Positions 41,158 through 49,635 of a stretch of 49,635 bases of DNA are shown here, in pieces (the first letter of the stretch is position 1; every line of letters begins with the position of its first letter). The notes beneath the pieces are model-generated. The model searched no databases. It was given only the letters and a program-made list of their open reading frames with translations, and was not told where the DNA came from. The DNA lies in NCBI GenBank assembly GCA_001799195.1, contig MGSU01000091.1, positions 1-49,635 of the forward strand. The letters are read 5' to 3'. The stretch comes from Deltaproteobacteria bacterium RIFOXYA12_FULL_61_11. Lineage in GTDB: Bacteria > Bdellovibrionota_F > JAHFAK01 > YA12-FULL-61-11. The translations under genes and the position numbers were made by a program.

Positions 41158-42579
41158 TCATCCTTCGAGACCGAACTTCTCTAACCTCCTTTTGAACGCA
41201 TGCCGACTAATACCAAGAAGCTGCGCCGCGCGTGTGCGATTCCCGCTCGCGCGAATCATGGCTTGATCTACCAAGGCACGTTCACAATGCTCGAATAGGT
41301 CTTGTCCACTGTCGAGTCGGAGTTCGAGAACTACGCGGTCTTCTTCCTCGACCTGACCTTGCAATGGCAATCCCGTATTTCTAGGGGTTTCGAAGGTGAG
41401 CACCTCCCCCTTGGCTAAAATAACCGCTTGCTCGATGATGTTACGTAACTCACGAACATTTCCGGGGAAAGGGTAACTTGTGAGAAACCGCTCCGCCTCC
41501 GCTGAAAATCCTTTGAGGTTCCTACGGAAATCACGGTTGAACTGCTCGAGGAACCGCCTAGCGAGAAACATGACGTCTCCATCGCGCTGTCGGAGAGGTG
41601 GCAGATCAATGGTGAAAACCTTCAGACGGTAATAGAGATCTTCACGAAATAACTTTCTTTCAACCTGGAGATGCAGGTCGTTATTGGTCGCGGCCATGAA
41701 ACGTACATCTACCCGCAGATCTCGAGTTCCGCCAAGTCGGCGGAAGGTTCGCTCTTGCACTAAGCGTAACAACTTGGCCTGGAGTGGCGCTTCGAGGTCC
41801 CCAATTTCATCAAGAAAGAGAGTCCCCCCATTCGCTGCTTCGACCATTCCTGGTTTGGTGCGGGATGCATCGGTAAAGGCCCCCCGCTCATATCCGAATA
41901 GTTCGCTCTCGAGAAGATTCGCGGGCATAGTCGTGCAATCCAACGCCACGAGCGGACGCTTGCTGCGAGGGCTGAGATCATGAATCGCCCTGGCCACCAA
42001 TTCTTTGCCCGTTCCACTTTCACCCTGAATGAGTACCGTGGTGTTTTCGGTCTCGGCTACTTCACGGATCCGACAGAAAACAGCTTGCATCGCCGGACAT
42101 TCACCAAGTAAATTGCGGAAACCGTTCTGTTCACTCTGCCGTTCCCGGAATACCGATAGATCACGCTCCATGATAATGAGATCAAGGTTCTTGCGCACCT
42201 TGAAAATCAACTCTGGTAAGTCCATGGACTTGACCAAGAAATCTTTGGCGCCATGGTTTACCGCCTCTACCGCCGCCTCAACACTGCCGTAGGCCGTCAT
42301 CATCATGAAAGTAACCGGGTGTCCCTCTGCGCGAAGACGCTTGAGGAGCTCCAATCCAGTCATGTGAGGGAGGAGATAATCACAAAGAACCAAATCATAC
42401 TCTTTCCCAAGAATCTCTCGATAGGCTGTTATTCCATCATGACAACACTCGACGAGATAGCCTTCTCGCTCGAGTAACTTTCGCAACGCTCTAGCGAAAA
42501 CCTCCTCATCATCCACGATGAGTATCCTTTTCGTACTTCCCCCACGCGCGGTATTGCTCAATACAGGGTTCCTGACCAT
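41158..42579 (-). CDS. NtrC-family sigma54-dependent response regulator
   Basis: Receiver domain, AAA+ motifs [43 protein letters not shown], Fis-type HTH. Confidence 0.92.
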   Translation of the reverse strand: MVRNPVLSNTARGGSTKRILIVDDEEVFARALRKLLEREGYLVECCHDGITAYREILGKEYDLVLCDYLLPHMTGLELLKRLRAEGHPVTFMMMTAYGSVEAAVEAVNHGAKDFLVKSMDLPELIFKVRKNLDLIIMERDLSVFRERQSEQNGFRNLLGECPAMQAVFCRIREVAETENTTVLIQGESGTGKELVARAIHDLSPRSKRPLVALDCTTMPANLLESELFGYERGAFTDASRTKPGMVEAANGGTLFLDEIGDLEAPLQAKLLRLVQERTFRRLGGTRDLRVDVRFMAATNNDLHLQVERKLFREDLYYRLKVFTIDLPPLRQRDGDVMFLARRFLEQFNRDFRRNLKGFSAEAERFLTSYPFPGNVRELRNIIEQAVILAKGEVLTFETPRNTGLPLQGQVEEEDRVVLELRLDSGQDLFEHCERALVDQAMIRASGNRTRAAQLLGISRHAFKRRLEKFGLEG

Positions 42580-42588
42580 TTTACTCGC

Positions 42589-44418
42589 TCACTCAACGGT
42601 CACACTTTTAGCCAGATTGCGCGGCTGATCCACATCGGTTCCGAGCAGAACAGCGATCGAGTAAGCGAGGTATTGAAGCGGAATAACGGTGAGCAGTGGG
42701 GAGAGTACTTCAGCACACAGAGGTAGGGAAAATACTTCATCGCAGAATTGAGGAGTGCTGTGATCTCCCTCGGTGATGATCCCAATAACCTTGCCATTCC
42801 TGGCTTTGGCCTCCTCAAGATTGCTTAGGATCTTCTCGTGGGTGCGACTACCCATAGGGGCTACTACCACAACAGGCATATGTTCGTCGATTAAGGCAAT
42901 CGGGCCGTGTTTCATTTCCCCCGCTGCATATCCCTCCGCATGGATATAGGAAATTTCTTTGAGTTTCAGAGCCCCTTCTAGCGCTATGGGATAATTGATC
43001 CCTCGTCCTAGATAGAGGAAATCCCGACAATGGAAAAATCGATGAGAGATATTGTCGAGTTCTACGAGCCTATCTAGGACACTAGAAATCAGAGGAGGTA
43101 TACGTAACAATCCAAGGACAATATCGTGTTCATGCTCAAGGGGTAGTTTTCCGTTTTTGCGACCAAGATACAAGCTCAAGAGATAGAGCATTGCCAACTG
43201 GGTGGTAAAAGCCTTGGTCGAAGCAACTCCTATCTCGGGTCCGGCATGTGTGAAGAGTACATGATCGGCACTTCTGGCAATGGTAGAGTCTATCACGTTG
43301 CAAATAGCAACCGTTATTGCCCCACGCCCTTTTGCTTCGTTCATCGCCGCCAATGTATCAGCCGTTTCCCCTGACTGAGAGATGGGTACGACCAATGTGT
43401 CAGGAAGTACGATGGGGTCACGGTACCGGTATTCAGAAGAGAGATCGACTTCCACAGGTATTCTCGCCAGTTTCTCTATCAAGAATTTACCCACCATACA
43501 AGCATGACCTGCGGTTCCACATCCCAAGAGGACGACCTTTGACACCTGGCTCAATTCGGACACATTCTCGAGCTCCTCAAGGATAATCCGATTGGTGGAT
43601 TTATCTACGCGCTCCATAATGGTATCAATCAACGCTCGTGGTTGTTCGTGAATCTCCTTGAGCATGAAATGTTTATACCCGAGTTTTTCTACCATGATCG
43701 GTGACCACGTGACGTTGTGTGACGACCGTTCTACAATCTCAAGGTTCCTATCGTAAATAACCACCTTCTGTCGCGTTACCACCGCGATCTCGTCGTCCTC
43801 GAGGTGTTTGATCTCACGCGTATAGTTGACTATTGCAGGAATATCTGATGCAATGAATTGTTCATCTTTCCCACATCCGATGACCAGGGGACTGTTCCGT
43901 TTTGTGGCAATAAAACGATCTGGCTCACTCGTGGCAAGAATTCCGAGGGCGAAAGACCCTTCCAGCCGCGAAACTGCGATTTTCACAGCATGAACGAAGT
44001 CATATCCTGTGTCGAACGCTCGTTGGATGAGGTGGGCAATGACTTCAGTGTCAGTCTCAGAGTAAAATTCGTGCCCCTCGAGCATAAGGGATCGCTTTAA
44101 TTCAAGATAGTTCTCCACAATACCATTGTGCACGATAACAATATTCCCGTGACGGTGTGGATGTGCATTGGTTTCACTCGGTTTACCATGGGTAGCCCAA
44201 CGCGTGTGTCCAATGCCAAGACGCCCGGAAAGATGTCTGTCCCGGAGCTTGTCTCTTAGATTGCTGAGTTTCCCTGCACTCTTGACCACCTCAAGGTCAT
44301 CACCGGTCATCACAGCTACCCCAGCAGAATCATAGCCGCGGTATTCCAATCTCTGTAAACCTTCGAGAATCACCTCTAAGACATCGCGGTCACCAATGTA
44401 ACCAATAATTCCACACAT
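42589..44418 (-). CDS. glmS: Glucosamine-fructose-6-phosphate aminotransferase
   Basis: MCGIIGYIGDRDVLEVILEGLQRLEYRGYDSAG...; C-terminus DQPRNLAKSVTVE. Confidence 0.97.
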   Translation of the reverse strand: MCGIIGYIGDRDVLEVILEGLQRLEYRGYDSAGVAVMTGDDLEVVKSAGKLSNLRDKLRDRHLSGRLGIGHTRWATHGKPSETNAHPHRHGNIVIVHNGIVENYLELKRSLMLEGHEFYSETDTEVIAHLIQRAFDTGYDFVHAVKIAVSRLEGSFALGILATSEPDRFIATKRNSPLVIGCGKDEQFIASDIPAIVNYTREIKHLEDDEIAVVTRQKVVIYDRNLEIVERSSHNVTWSPIMVEKLGYKHFMLKEIHEQPRALIDTIMERVDKSTNRIILEELENVSELSQVSKVVLLGCGTAGHACMVGKFLIEKLARIPVEVDLSSEYRYRDPIVLPDTLVVPISQSGETADTLAAMNEAKGRGAITVAICNVIDSTIARSADHVLFTHAGPEIGVASTKAFTTQLAMLYLLSLYLGRKNGKLPLEHEHDIVLGLLRIPPLISSVLDRLVELDNISHRFFHCRDFLYLGRGINYPIALEGALKLKEISYIHAEGYAAGEMKHGPIALIDEHMPVVVVAPMGSRTHEKILSNLEEAKARNGKVIGIITEGDHSTPQFCDEVFSLPLCAEVLSPLLTVIPLQYLAYSIAVLLGTDVDQPRNLAKSVTVE

Positions 44419-44422
44419 AGGG

Positions 44423-45370
44423 TTACCTCTGTCCGCGCCAATTGACTAGCGAATCGTTCGACACTTCTCCGTCAATTACGCTATTTGGGCCTAGTATGCA
44501 ATTCCTGCCGATTCTTGCTCCTCTGTATAAATAACAACCTGGATAAATAACACTATCTTGTCCTATCTTAACTTCAATTTCAATATGAGTTGTCTTGGGA
44601 TCGAGTATGGTAACTCCTGCAGAGAGGTGTTCATCAATGATTCGATCATGAAGACAAGCAGCAACACGGGTAAGGTCGTCACGTGTGTTAACCCCGAGCA
44701 TCTCTCGCTCGTCCTCAAGGAGAAATAGTCCTGCAGTACCTCGAGCGGCTGCCAGCGCAATTACATCGGTAAGATAGTATTCTCTCTGGATATTTTCGGT
44801 GGTTAATTGTTCCAAAGAACCTAGCAAAAAGGGCAAATCAAATAAATATATTGATGAATTCACTAAATTCAGACCCCGAGTTACCGTATCTGCGTCTTTG
44901 TATTCTACGATACGTTGCGGTTTTCCCTTCTCGTCTAATAGTACTCGGCCATATCCCCCGGGTTCTTCTAGCCTCGCCGCGACAAGACACACCTCTTCTT
45001 CTTCCTCACGAGCAAGCAAACGCTCGAGGGTACCAACGCTGACTAACGGGCAATCCCCGGGAACTACCAATACCCGTGTTCCCTGCTCTAGAAGGAATTT
45101 CCGAGAGCACATGACCGCATGACCGGTTCCGAGTTGTTGTTCTTGGAATATCGTAGAAATCTTCCCTACCACGGAATCTAGTATAGAGTGGACCCGCTCC
45201 GCCTGATGTCCAATCACACAACCGATAGAACCACGCACTACTTTTTGTAGTGTATGTATGAGGTGCTCAAGAATAGAGGCCCCATACACAACATGCAAGA
45301 CCTTTATTTCAGATGATTTCATCCTTGTACCTTGTCCTGCCGCTAGTATTAGAGTCGTGCATGAATTCAT
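44423..45370 (-). CDS. glmU: Short GlmU-like N-acetylglucosamine-1-phosphate uridylyltransferase (315 aa)
   Basis: LILAAGQGTRMKSSEIKVLH, LGTGHAVMCS, GDCPLVS, EYYLTDVIALA, VNTRDDLTRV; ends soon after the first left-handed-beta-helix-like segment. Confidence 0.82.
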   Translation of the reverse strand: MNSCTTLILAAGQGTRMKSSEIKVLHVVYGASILEHLIHTLQKVVRGSIGCVIGHQAERVHSILDSVVGKISTIFQEQQLGTGHAVMCSRKFLLEQGTRVLVVPGDCPLVSVGTLERLLAREEEEEVCLVAARLEEPGGYGRVLLDEKGKPQRIVEYKDADTVTRGLNLVNSSIYLFDLPFLLGSLEQLTTENIQREYYLTDVIALAAARGTAGLFLLEDEREMLGVNTRDDLTRVAACLHDRIIDEHLSAGVTILDPKTTHIEIEVKIGQDSVIYPGCYLYRGARIGRNCILGPNSVIDGEVSNDSLVNWRGQR

Positions 45371-46182
45371 TTTCCCTCCACAAGCTGTTCAGGGAAGATT
45401 AGCGTCACAGTGGTTCCTTTCCCTGGGCTTGAGCACAATTCAAGATGTCCCCCAATATCTTGCATGAAGCGCTTCGCTAGGTACAATCCAAGCCCTGTCC
45501 CTCCGGCCTTTCCAGAGCTGAAGAATGGCTCAAAGACTCGTTCTAACACTTCGGAGGTCATGCCAATCCCACCATCTTCTACGACTACTGCGCCTCCACC
45601 AACTCGTTTCTCTACTGTGACCTTGATTTTCCCATCATTGTTGCGAACAGCTTGGCAAGCATTGAGGAGTACATTACAGAGCACCTGATCAGCTCTTCCC
45701 CTGTCTAGTATTAATTCTATAGTCTCGAAAGCTCGTTTGTGTTCAATAATTCTATTTCTATTATCTAATTCTTTGATGAAAGTAATCCCGGACGCAACAA
45801 ATTCGTCAAGGTCGACCTGTTTCAAGAGCGTCTCCTCTCCGGTAGAAATTCTTCTCATGGTTTGTATAGTTTCTAAAGCTCGGTGAGATACCATTTTACA
45901 ACTTTCCAGGAGCTTCCCCACATCAGTGAGCATATATTCCAGGTCATGTTCAGACCGAAATCTCTTCAATATTTCATTATCCTCTGGTTCGACCCGGCTT
46001 TTTCCTACAAGGTTGATAAATCCGACAATGGCTTCTCGGTATTCATCCAAGACCTGTAGATTCGCCAGTATCGCATGCAGCGGATTGTTCAGTTCGTGGA
46101 TCAGTCCAGCTGCATGTAACCCTAGCCAAGCCAGTTTTGCAACCCGTACCTCGTCCAATTCTCCTAGCTCTTTCGTTTCCAA
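45367..46182 (-). CDS. NtrB-like soluble sensor histidine kinase
   Basis: AAGLIHELNNPLHAILANLQ, LLNACQAVRNNDGKIKV, VVEDGGIGM, GGTGLGLYLAKRFMQDIGG. Confidence 0.87.
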   Translation of the reverse strand: METKELGELDEVRVAKLAWLGLHAAGLIHELNNPLHAILANLQVLDEYREAIVGFINLVGKSRVEPEDNEILKRFRSEHDLEYMLTDVGKLLESCKMVSHRALETIQTMRRISTGEETLLKQVDLDEFVASGITFIKELDNRNRIIEHKRAFETIELILDRGRADQVLCNVLLNACQAVRNNDGKIKVTVEKRVGGGAVVVEDGGIGMTSEVLERVFEPFFSSGKAGGTGLGLYLAKRFMQDIGGHLELCSSPGKGTTVTLIFPEQLVEGK

Positions 46183-46193
46183 TTTCTCTCCGT

Positions 46194-47495
46194 TTATTGT
46201 TGAAATAATGCTTCAGTAAATTCTGAGGCATTGAAAGGTCTCAGGTCATCCATTCGTTCCCCAATCCCTATGTATTTAACCGGTATACCAAGCTCATCGA
46301 CAATCCCAATGATGATACCACCTTTAGCAGTTCCATCGAGTTTTGTTAACACAATGTCAGTGACTCTAGTAGCTGATCTGAACTCTTTCGCCTGAACAAT
46401 GGCGTTTTGCCCGGTTGTTGCATCTAGTACTAAAAGAACTTCATGCGGTGATCCAGGTAGAACCTTCTCGCTTGTTCGTTGCATCTTGCTCAGCTCTTCC
46501 ATAAGGTTCTTCTTTGTATGCAATCGCCCCGCAGTGTCGATAATTAGTACATCATATGCATTATTCTTCGCGTTGTTCACGGCTTCGAATAAGACAGAAG
46601 AAGGATCAGCACCTTCATGCTGTTTAACAAGCTCAACACCGACAACTTCGCACCAACGTTCTAATTGTTCAATAGCTGCCGCCCTATATGTATCCGCTGC
46701 CGCAACTAAGACCTTTCGTCCTTGATTAAGATGTAATTTTGCTAATTTTGCGATTGTTGTCGTTTTACCCGCTCCATTAACCCCTACCATAAGAATTACC
46801 TGGGGCTTCTCAATTAATTCATAGGTGGATTTCTTCGACGATAGTATTTCACAAATCTGTTGCACAAGGAGTTCACTGATGGTCTCAACCCGATCATGTC
46901 TATCAATGTGTGCATTTATTTTCTCGAGGAGTTTGTGGGTAGTACGAACCCCAAGATCTGCTGTTATTAGTGTCTCTTCTAGCTCCTCAATCATTTGATG
47001 GTCTACCGTTGTTTTTCCCTTCAGTAGAGCTTCTATTCGCTTTATAAAACCTCGTCGGGTTGCTTCTAACCCTTGGCGTAGTCGTTGAATGTAATTGTAT
47101 TCTTCTTTGTTCTCTCTGTTCAGATCAGGAGGGCCATGTTCTTGCTCTGTTCTCTCGTCTTCGCTTTCCTCATCTTCTCGTGCTCCCTGTTCTTCAACGT
47201 CTTCCCGATGACTTGCAAGTTCCTCCAGGTCCACTGCTTTCTGTATTTCTGGACTCTGTTCTACTTTCAGTCCCTCGTCCACTCCAGTTTCGTCTTCCCG
47301 TTGTCTCCTTACATTACCTCGTCTTGACTCTTCTTGTTCTTGATCCTCTTCTTTATTTATTAGAATGAAAATAATAAGGATTAAGCAGAAAAGAACAGTG
47401 TAAATGAGGGAGAATAGGAGAAATTGGTCATCCATAACCATAGATTCCCACCTCTCGTAACCAAGATAGTTTGCTATGGATTCAAGTATATTCAT
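46194..47495 (-). CDS. ftsY: Signal recognition particle receptor FtsY
   Basis: MVGVNGAGKTTTIAKLAKL, AADTYRAAAIEQLERW, DTAGRLHTKKNLMEEL, TKLDGTAKGG, GIPVKYIGIGERMDDLRPF. Confidence 0.96.
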   Translation of the reverse strand: MNILESIANYLGYERWESMVMDDQFLLFSLIYTVLFCLILIIFILINKEEDQEQEESRRGNVRRQREDETGVDEGLKVEQSPEIQKAVDLEELASHREDVEEQGAREDEESEDERTEQEHGPPDLNRENKEEYNYIQRLRQGLEATRRGFIKRIEALLKGKTTVDHQMIEELEETLITADLGVRTTHKLLEKINAHIDRHDRVETISELLVQQICEILSSKKSTYELIEKPQVILMVGVNGAGKTTTIAKLAKLHLNQGRKVLVAAADTYRAAAIEQLERWCEVVGVELVKQHEGADPSSVLFEAVNNAKNNAYDVLIIDTAGRLHTKKNLMEELSKMQRTSEKVLPGSPHEVLLVLDATTGQNAIVQAKEFRSATRVTDIVLTKLDGTAKGGIIIGIVDELGIPVKYIGIGERMDDLRPFNASEFTEALFQQ

Positions 47496-47705
47496 GATGC
47501 TCTCTATCCTTGAGGCTCACTTTAGCCTTCGGTCGGTTGGGAAATCCCACCCAGAAACGTTTCGTTTGTAGTTGTCGGTGTAGAAAATGTCAACGAGAAA
47601 ACTAATAGTACAGTATACATTCAGAATCGATTTTCTTGCTATGAATTAGTTCCTGTTACATGATGGTGACTTTTCTTATGTTGTCACCCCTGATAAATCT
47701 CCTCG

Positions 47706-48220
47706 TCAAGCAGCGTACTCTTCACACACAATCGAAGGAACGGCTCGAAAGATGTGGAGGAGGATAGTAAAATACGGAAAAAGAAAAGTCCTCCCCCGGG
47801 AGAGAACGGCGAGGAGCTTATTGAGGTTGTACCCTGCTCCGCTGAGCAGGGCATTGACCCGATCGCCGGAGGAGTGGCGATAGAAGTTGCGATCCATGCG
47901 ATGATCGGTTTTCAGATGGCCGATGATGGGTTCGACGGCGGCCCGACGTTTCCACCAGCGACGTTCCCACGCTGAAGGCGCCTTCTTCCTGCGATCGACG
48001 ATGTGGACCTTCACCTCACCTTGGTATCCGGACCCGCGATAACCTAGATCGCAATACGCATGTTTGGGCGTCACCCCAGTCAACCGGCCGACCTGCTCAA
48101 GAGCTGCAGCCAAGGTGTGCCCATCATACGGGTTGTTGGGACACACCAAACTGCCCACACACCAATTGCCGACCGCGGTCGCCGCCACAGAAACATTGAC
48201 CCCGAACTCGTACTTCTTGC
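47706..48220 (-). mobile_element. IS5-like transposase remnant, C-terminal part
   Basis: KKYEFGVNVSVAATAVGNWCVGSLVCPNNPYDGHTLAAALEQVGRLTG...AVEPIIGHLKTDHRMDRNFYRHSSGDRVNALLSGAGYNL; recognisable similarity stops at KKYEFG. Confidence 0.72.
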
Positions 48221-49500
48221 GTAAGCGCGTAATTATCCCCACCCCGAGCAACAAACTTTCGTGATTTTGGCTCTCCTGACCAAGCCGAGGGTGCGTCGAC
48301 GAGAAGACTTCATCGTATCCCGGTCCAACCGGCATGCGTGGGAACGGACGAGGTACGGTGGATGGAGGATCAGAGGGTGAAGGCCTGGACGAGCGGTGTA
48401 TTGGCGGCGAAGGGCAGAAGCAGTTCGTAGTCCGCGAGGCTGGCGGCGTGGGGGAGTTTGGTGAAGAGGTAGACCAGGTAGCGGTAGGGATCGAGACCGT
48501 TCATCTTTGCGGTTTCGATCAGGGAGAAGAGGGCGGCCGAGGCGTCGGCCCCCTCGGGCACACCGGCGAAGAGCCAGTTGTTGCGGCCGATGACAAAGGG
48601 GCGGATGGCCCGTTCGACGGCATTGTTGTCGATTTCGACGTGCCCATTCTCGACGTAGCGGCTCAGCCGGGGCCACTGGTTGACGGTATAGCTGATCGCT
48701 TTGCCCAGGAGACTGGTCGGATCAACCTGCGGTTGGACCTCGTGGAGCAGGGCGCGCAAGCTCGTCAGGACCGGGACTGCTTCCGCTTGGCGGAGGGCTT
48801 TGCGCAGGTCCGGCGACAACGCTGCTTCGCGAGCCTTCTTCTCCACCGCGTACAGTTGCTGGAAGAGTTTGAGGAACTGTGCCGCCATGGTCGGTTTGCC
48901 CTTCTGTTTGCCGCTCTTATGTGCCAACTCGGCAAGGGCCACAAAGTTGCGCCGCGCGTGGGCCATACACCCATACAGGGTGAGGCCCGGAAGGGTCTCC
49001 AGCCGGTTGTAACCATCAAAGCCATCGCACTGGACCCCGCCGCGATAGCCTTGCAGGAACTCCACGGCCACGGTGCCCGAGCGAGTTGGCCGGTACTGGT
49101 AGAGCACGGCGCGCTGCTCGGGGACACCCCCGAGGAAGACCCACATGTACGAACGCTGCCGGGCGGTTCGCCCGGGTTCCTCCAGTACCTGGAGTACCGT
49201 TTCGTCCGCTCCGATCACCGGCCCCTCCAGGATCGCGTCCGCGAGTAGGTTGGGCAGCGGTTGCACCGCCTCACCCACCTTCATCGCCCAGGTGCATAAG
49301 GTCCGTCGCGTCACCTCAATCCCATGGCGGGCAAGGATCTTTTCCTGGCGGTAGAACGGCAGATGGTCACAGAACTTCCGGACCATCACGGAGGCCAGAA
49401 GGCCAGGGGTAGCGATCGACCGGGGGATGAGCTCCGGTTCCCGCGGTGCCATTTTCACCGCGGTGTCTTCGCTTCCCTCACAGCGAGGACACGCATACCC
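48221..49500 (-). mobile_element. IS66-like element inserted in the IS5-like transposase gene (one end visible)
   Basis: 5'-GTAAGCGCG at 48221, matching the IS66-family GTAA terminus, at the point where IS5 similarity ends; contains an IS66 transposase frame. Confidence 0.55.
48370..49500 (-). CDS. IS66 family transposase (TnpC), N-terminus not recognisable
   Basis: GYACPRCEG...PELIPRSIATPGLLASVMVRKFCDHLPFYRQEKILARHGIEVTRRTLCTWAMKV...VIGADETVLQVLEEPGRTARQRSYMWVF...IDNNAVERAIRPFVIGRNNWLFA. Confidence 0.88.
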   Translation of the reverse strand, partial: GYACPRCEGSEDTAVKMAPREPELIPRSIATPGLLASVMVRKFCDHLPFYRQEKILARHGIEVTRRTLCTWAMKVGEAVQPLPNLLADAILEGPVIGADETVLQVLEEPGRTARQRSYMWVFLGGVPEQRAVLYQYRPTRSGTVAVEFLQGYRGGVQCDGFDGYNRLETLPGLTLYGCMAHARRNFVALAELAHKSGKQKGKPTMAAQFLKLFQQLYAVEKKAREAALSPDLRKALRQAEAVPVLTSLRALLHEVQPQVDPTSLLGKAISYTVNQWPRLSRYVENGHVEIDNNAVERAIRPFVIGRNNWLFAGVPEGADASAALFSLIETAKMNGLDPYRYLVYLFTKLPHAASLADYELLLPFAANTPLVQAFTL

Positions 49501-49635
49501 TTTGTGCCAATGAAGAGTGAGACAGAAATGGAGGTTAAGTTTATTGTAGAGGAGAGGGCGGGAAGGAGCACGAAGGATGAAGAAGCAAGAGAAGGAAGCA
49601 ACGAGAGCCGGGTCACCGGAGGGAGACCGGAGGTC

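Noticed and set aside
44400-44440. glmS ribozyme or riboswitch upstream of glmS
   Set aside because: Only 4 nt separate the glmU stop and the glmS start.
48334-49248. 304-aa plus-strand ORF
   Set aside because: Antisense to the IS66 transposase.

Overview
The window is a 49.6-kb bacterial chromosomal segment. By eye, GC is higher across most of it and lower from about 44 to 47.6 kb. Gene content (FtsK, MglA-like GTPase, PilZ protein, many two-component proteins, TPR proteins, several Cys-TM-Arg C-terminal tails) suggests a Myxococcota/deltaproteobacterial-type genome, but this is inference. Conserved blocks: tandem MlaE/YrbE permeases plus MlaF ATPase (3.2-5.5 kb); ftsK (11.6-13.8 kb); PpiD/SurA-like foldase (19.7-21.6 kb); dnaB-rplI-DUF2232-rpsR-rpsF (21.6-25.0 kb); groEL-groES (25.2-27.15 kb); an MglA-like GTPase (27.5 kb); Wzi-like protein, UXS-like epimerase and NtrC-type regulator (38.6-42.6 kb); glmS with a short glmU (42.6-45.4 kb); ftsY (46.2-47.5 kb). 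The right end holds nested insertion-sequence remnants (IS5-like interrupted by IS66-like). Main discovery candidates: (i) a radical SAM/SPASM maturase gene followed 29 nt later by an unlisted 28-aa peptide ORF with a strong Shine-Dalgarno, downstream of a CGC-containing phosphoesterase-like gene, i.e. a putative RiPP operon; (ii) two tandem secreted proteins built of Trp/Asp/Gly/Ser repeats, the complete one with a Tyr/Trp/Cys-rich domain; (iii) a secreted protein made of eight 21-residue GVYNPxxxxVEW repeats; (iv) possible MYXO-CTERM-like tails on three proteins; (v) a 32-aa single-TM ORF upstream of ftsK; (vi) a GlmU lacking most of its acetyltransferase domain. No tRNA, rRNA or CRISPR was recognised. 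All homology calls were made by eye from protein motifs, without database searches.
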